Of a stretch of DNA of 6,291 nt, positions 5,848 through 6,291 are shown piece by piece. The stretch spans positions 32,372 to 38,662 of the forward strand of contig DPHD01000064.1 in the NCBI GenBank assembly GCA_003523085.1. The letters are read 5' to 3'. Numbering within the stretch: position 1 is the stretch's first letter; each line of letters opens with the position of its first letter. A program made the translations under genes and the position numbers. The notes below the pieces were generated by a model. That model made no database searches. It was not told the origin of the DNA and saw only the letters and a program-made list of their open reading frames with translations. Source of the DNA: Oceanospirillaceae bacterium. Lineage in GTDB: Bacteria > Pseudomonadota > Gammaproteobacteria > Pseudomonadales > Balneatricaceae.

Positions 5848-6291
5848 TTATTGTTGACGGCTCAGCTGGCGCATTACACGGCTAGCGAGTTGGCGGTACA
5901 GCAAAGCCCAACTGTCGGCCTCAATACGTTGGTTAACCGTGGCTTGGCCACCGCTCAAGTCAACATCGGTACTGACCGACAATGGCAAACTTGAACTGTC
6001 AGATTGATTGGCATGGTCAGCGCTTTGATAGCGGTAGTGCGTGGTCAAAGTGTAGCGCCATACAGTAACGTCACCATTTTGATCCAAAATAAGTTCGGCT
6101 CGATGTTGTAGGGTCTGCGTTAAGCTCAGCTGAGGTCGCAATAACGGCTGCTTATCGAGTATTTCAACTGACTCAAGATCAACCTGTTGTTGCGCTAATA
6201 AGGTAGTTACTTGGGCGCTTAGTTGGCTGTCGTTAGAGTAAAGGCTGAGCGTAGCAGGGTAGGCCGCTTGGCTTTGCCCTTGCAGATGAAA
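5848..6291 (-). CDS. lptE: LPS-assembly lipoprotein LptE (N-terminal partial)
   Basis: LptE (formerly RlpB) is the outer-membrane lipoprotein that plugs the LptD barrel and helps deliver lipopolysaccharide to the cell surface. The frame is open from the right edge and gives 147 residues ending in TAA at the complement of 5848-5850. The first visible residues are FHLQG, matching the CGFHLRG that directly follows the lipobox cysteine in E. coli LptE. Thus only the signal peptide, Cys and Gly are missing. The rest, including RPQLSLTQTLQHRAELIL, the TLTTHYRYQ strand and a C-terminal amphipathic helix (SWALLYRQLASRVMRQL), fits the two-layer LptE fold, although similarity is low, as is usual for this family. 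A TTG at 6139-6141 is internal and not a start. The gene precedes holA by 5 bp, the usual pairing downstream of leuS. Confidence 0.88.
   Translation of the reverse strand, partial: FHLQGQSQAAYPATLSLYSNDSQLSAQVTTLLAQQQVDLESVEILDKQPLLRPQLSLTQTLQHRAELILDQNGDVTVWRYTLTTHYRYQSADHANQSDSSSLPLSVSTDVDLSGGQATVNQRIEADSWALLYRQLASRVMRQLSRQQ

Noticed and set aside
6139..6141. TTG as the start of a 97-aa minus-strand gene
   Set aside because: The frame stays open to the right window edge and the upstream residues begin with the LptE-like FHLQG, so this is an internal Leu codon of a truncated lptE.

Overview
This window looks like a chromosomal segment of a gammaproteobacterium with roughly balanced base composition. 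LipB, LipA, HolA and LptE all resemble the gammaproteobacterial forms, and LipA and the visible part of LipB align closely with the E. coli proteins. I would guess an aquatic member of the Cellvibrionales/Oceanospirillales/Pseudomonadales, but the sequence alone does not fix the genus. No mobile element, tRNA, rRNA or CRISPR array is visible. Nearly all of the window is coding, and the longest gap between genes is 64 bases.

Layout. The left end (1-1549, + strand) carries the lipoate genes: lipB, cut at its 5' end by the window edge, and lipA, which starts inside the end of lipB. LipB moves an octanoyl group from acyl carrier protein to lipoyl domains, and LipA then inserts two sulfurs to make lipoyl groups. 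The centre (1614-4836, + strand) is an accessory block of four genes: two tandem stand-alone receiver-domain response regulators, a LYS9-type saccharopine dehydrogenase, and a DadA-like FAD amino-acid dehydrogenase. The gaps between these four genes are 18, 26 and 5 bases, which suggests co-transcription. The right end (4829-6291, - strand) carries holA (DNA polymerase III delta subunit) and lptE (outer-membrane LPS-assembly lipoprotein, cut at its N-terminus by the window edge). In many relatives these two follow leuS, which would lie just beyond the right edge.

The two strands converge at 4829-4836. There the FAD dehydrogenase gene and holA overlap by 8 bp, and both stop codons lie inside a perfect 18-bp palindrome (4826-4843).

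How the genes work together. The outer genes are housekeeping genes whose jobs are well known. The inner block is less clear. The saccharopine dehydrogenase yields aminoadipate semialdehyde and glutamate, so the block may be a small lysine/pipecolate catabolic module. No lysine-ketoglutarate reductase or aldehyde dehydrogenase is present here, and the substrate of the FAD enzyme cannot be read from sequence. The two receivers have no kinase next to them and probably serve a phosphorelay encoded elsewhere. Nothing in the window amounts to a demonstrably new system. The items most worth a second look are the convergent stop-codon palindrome, the saccharopine/FAD gene pair and the orphan receiver pair.
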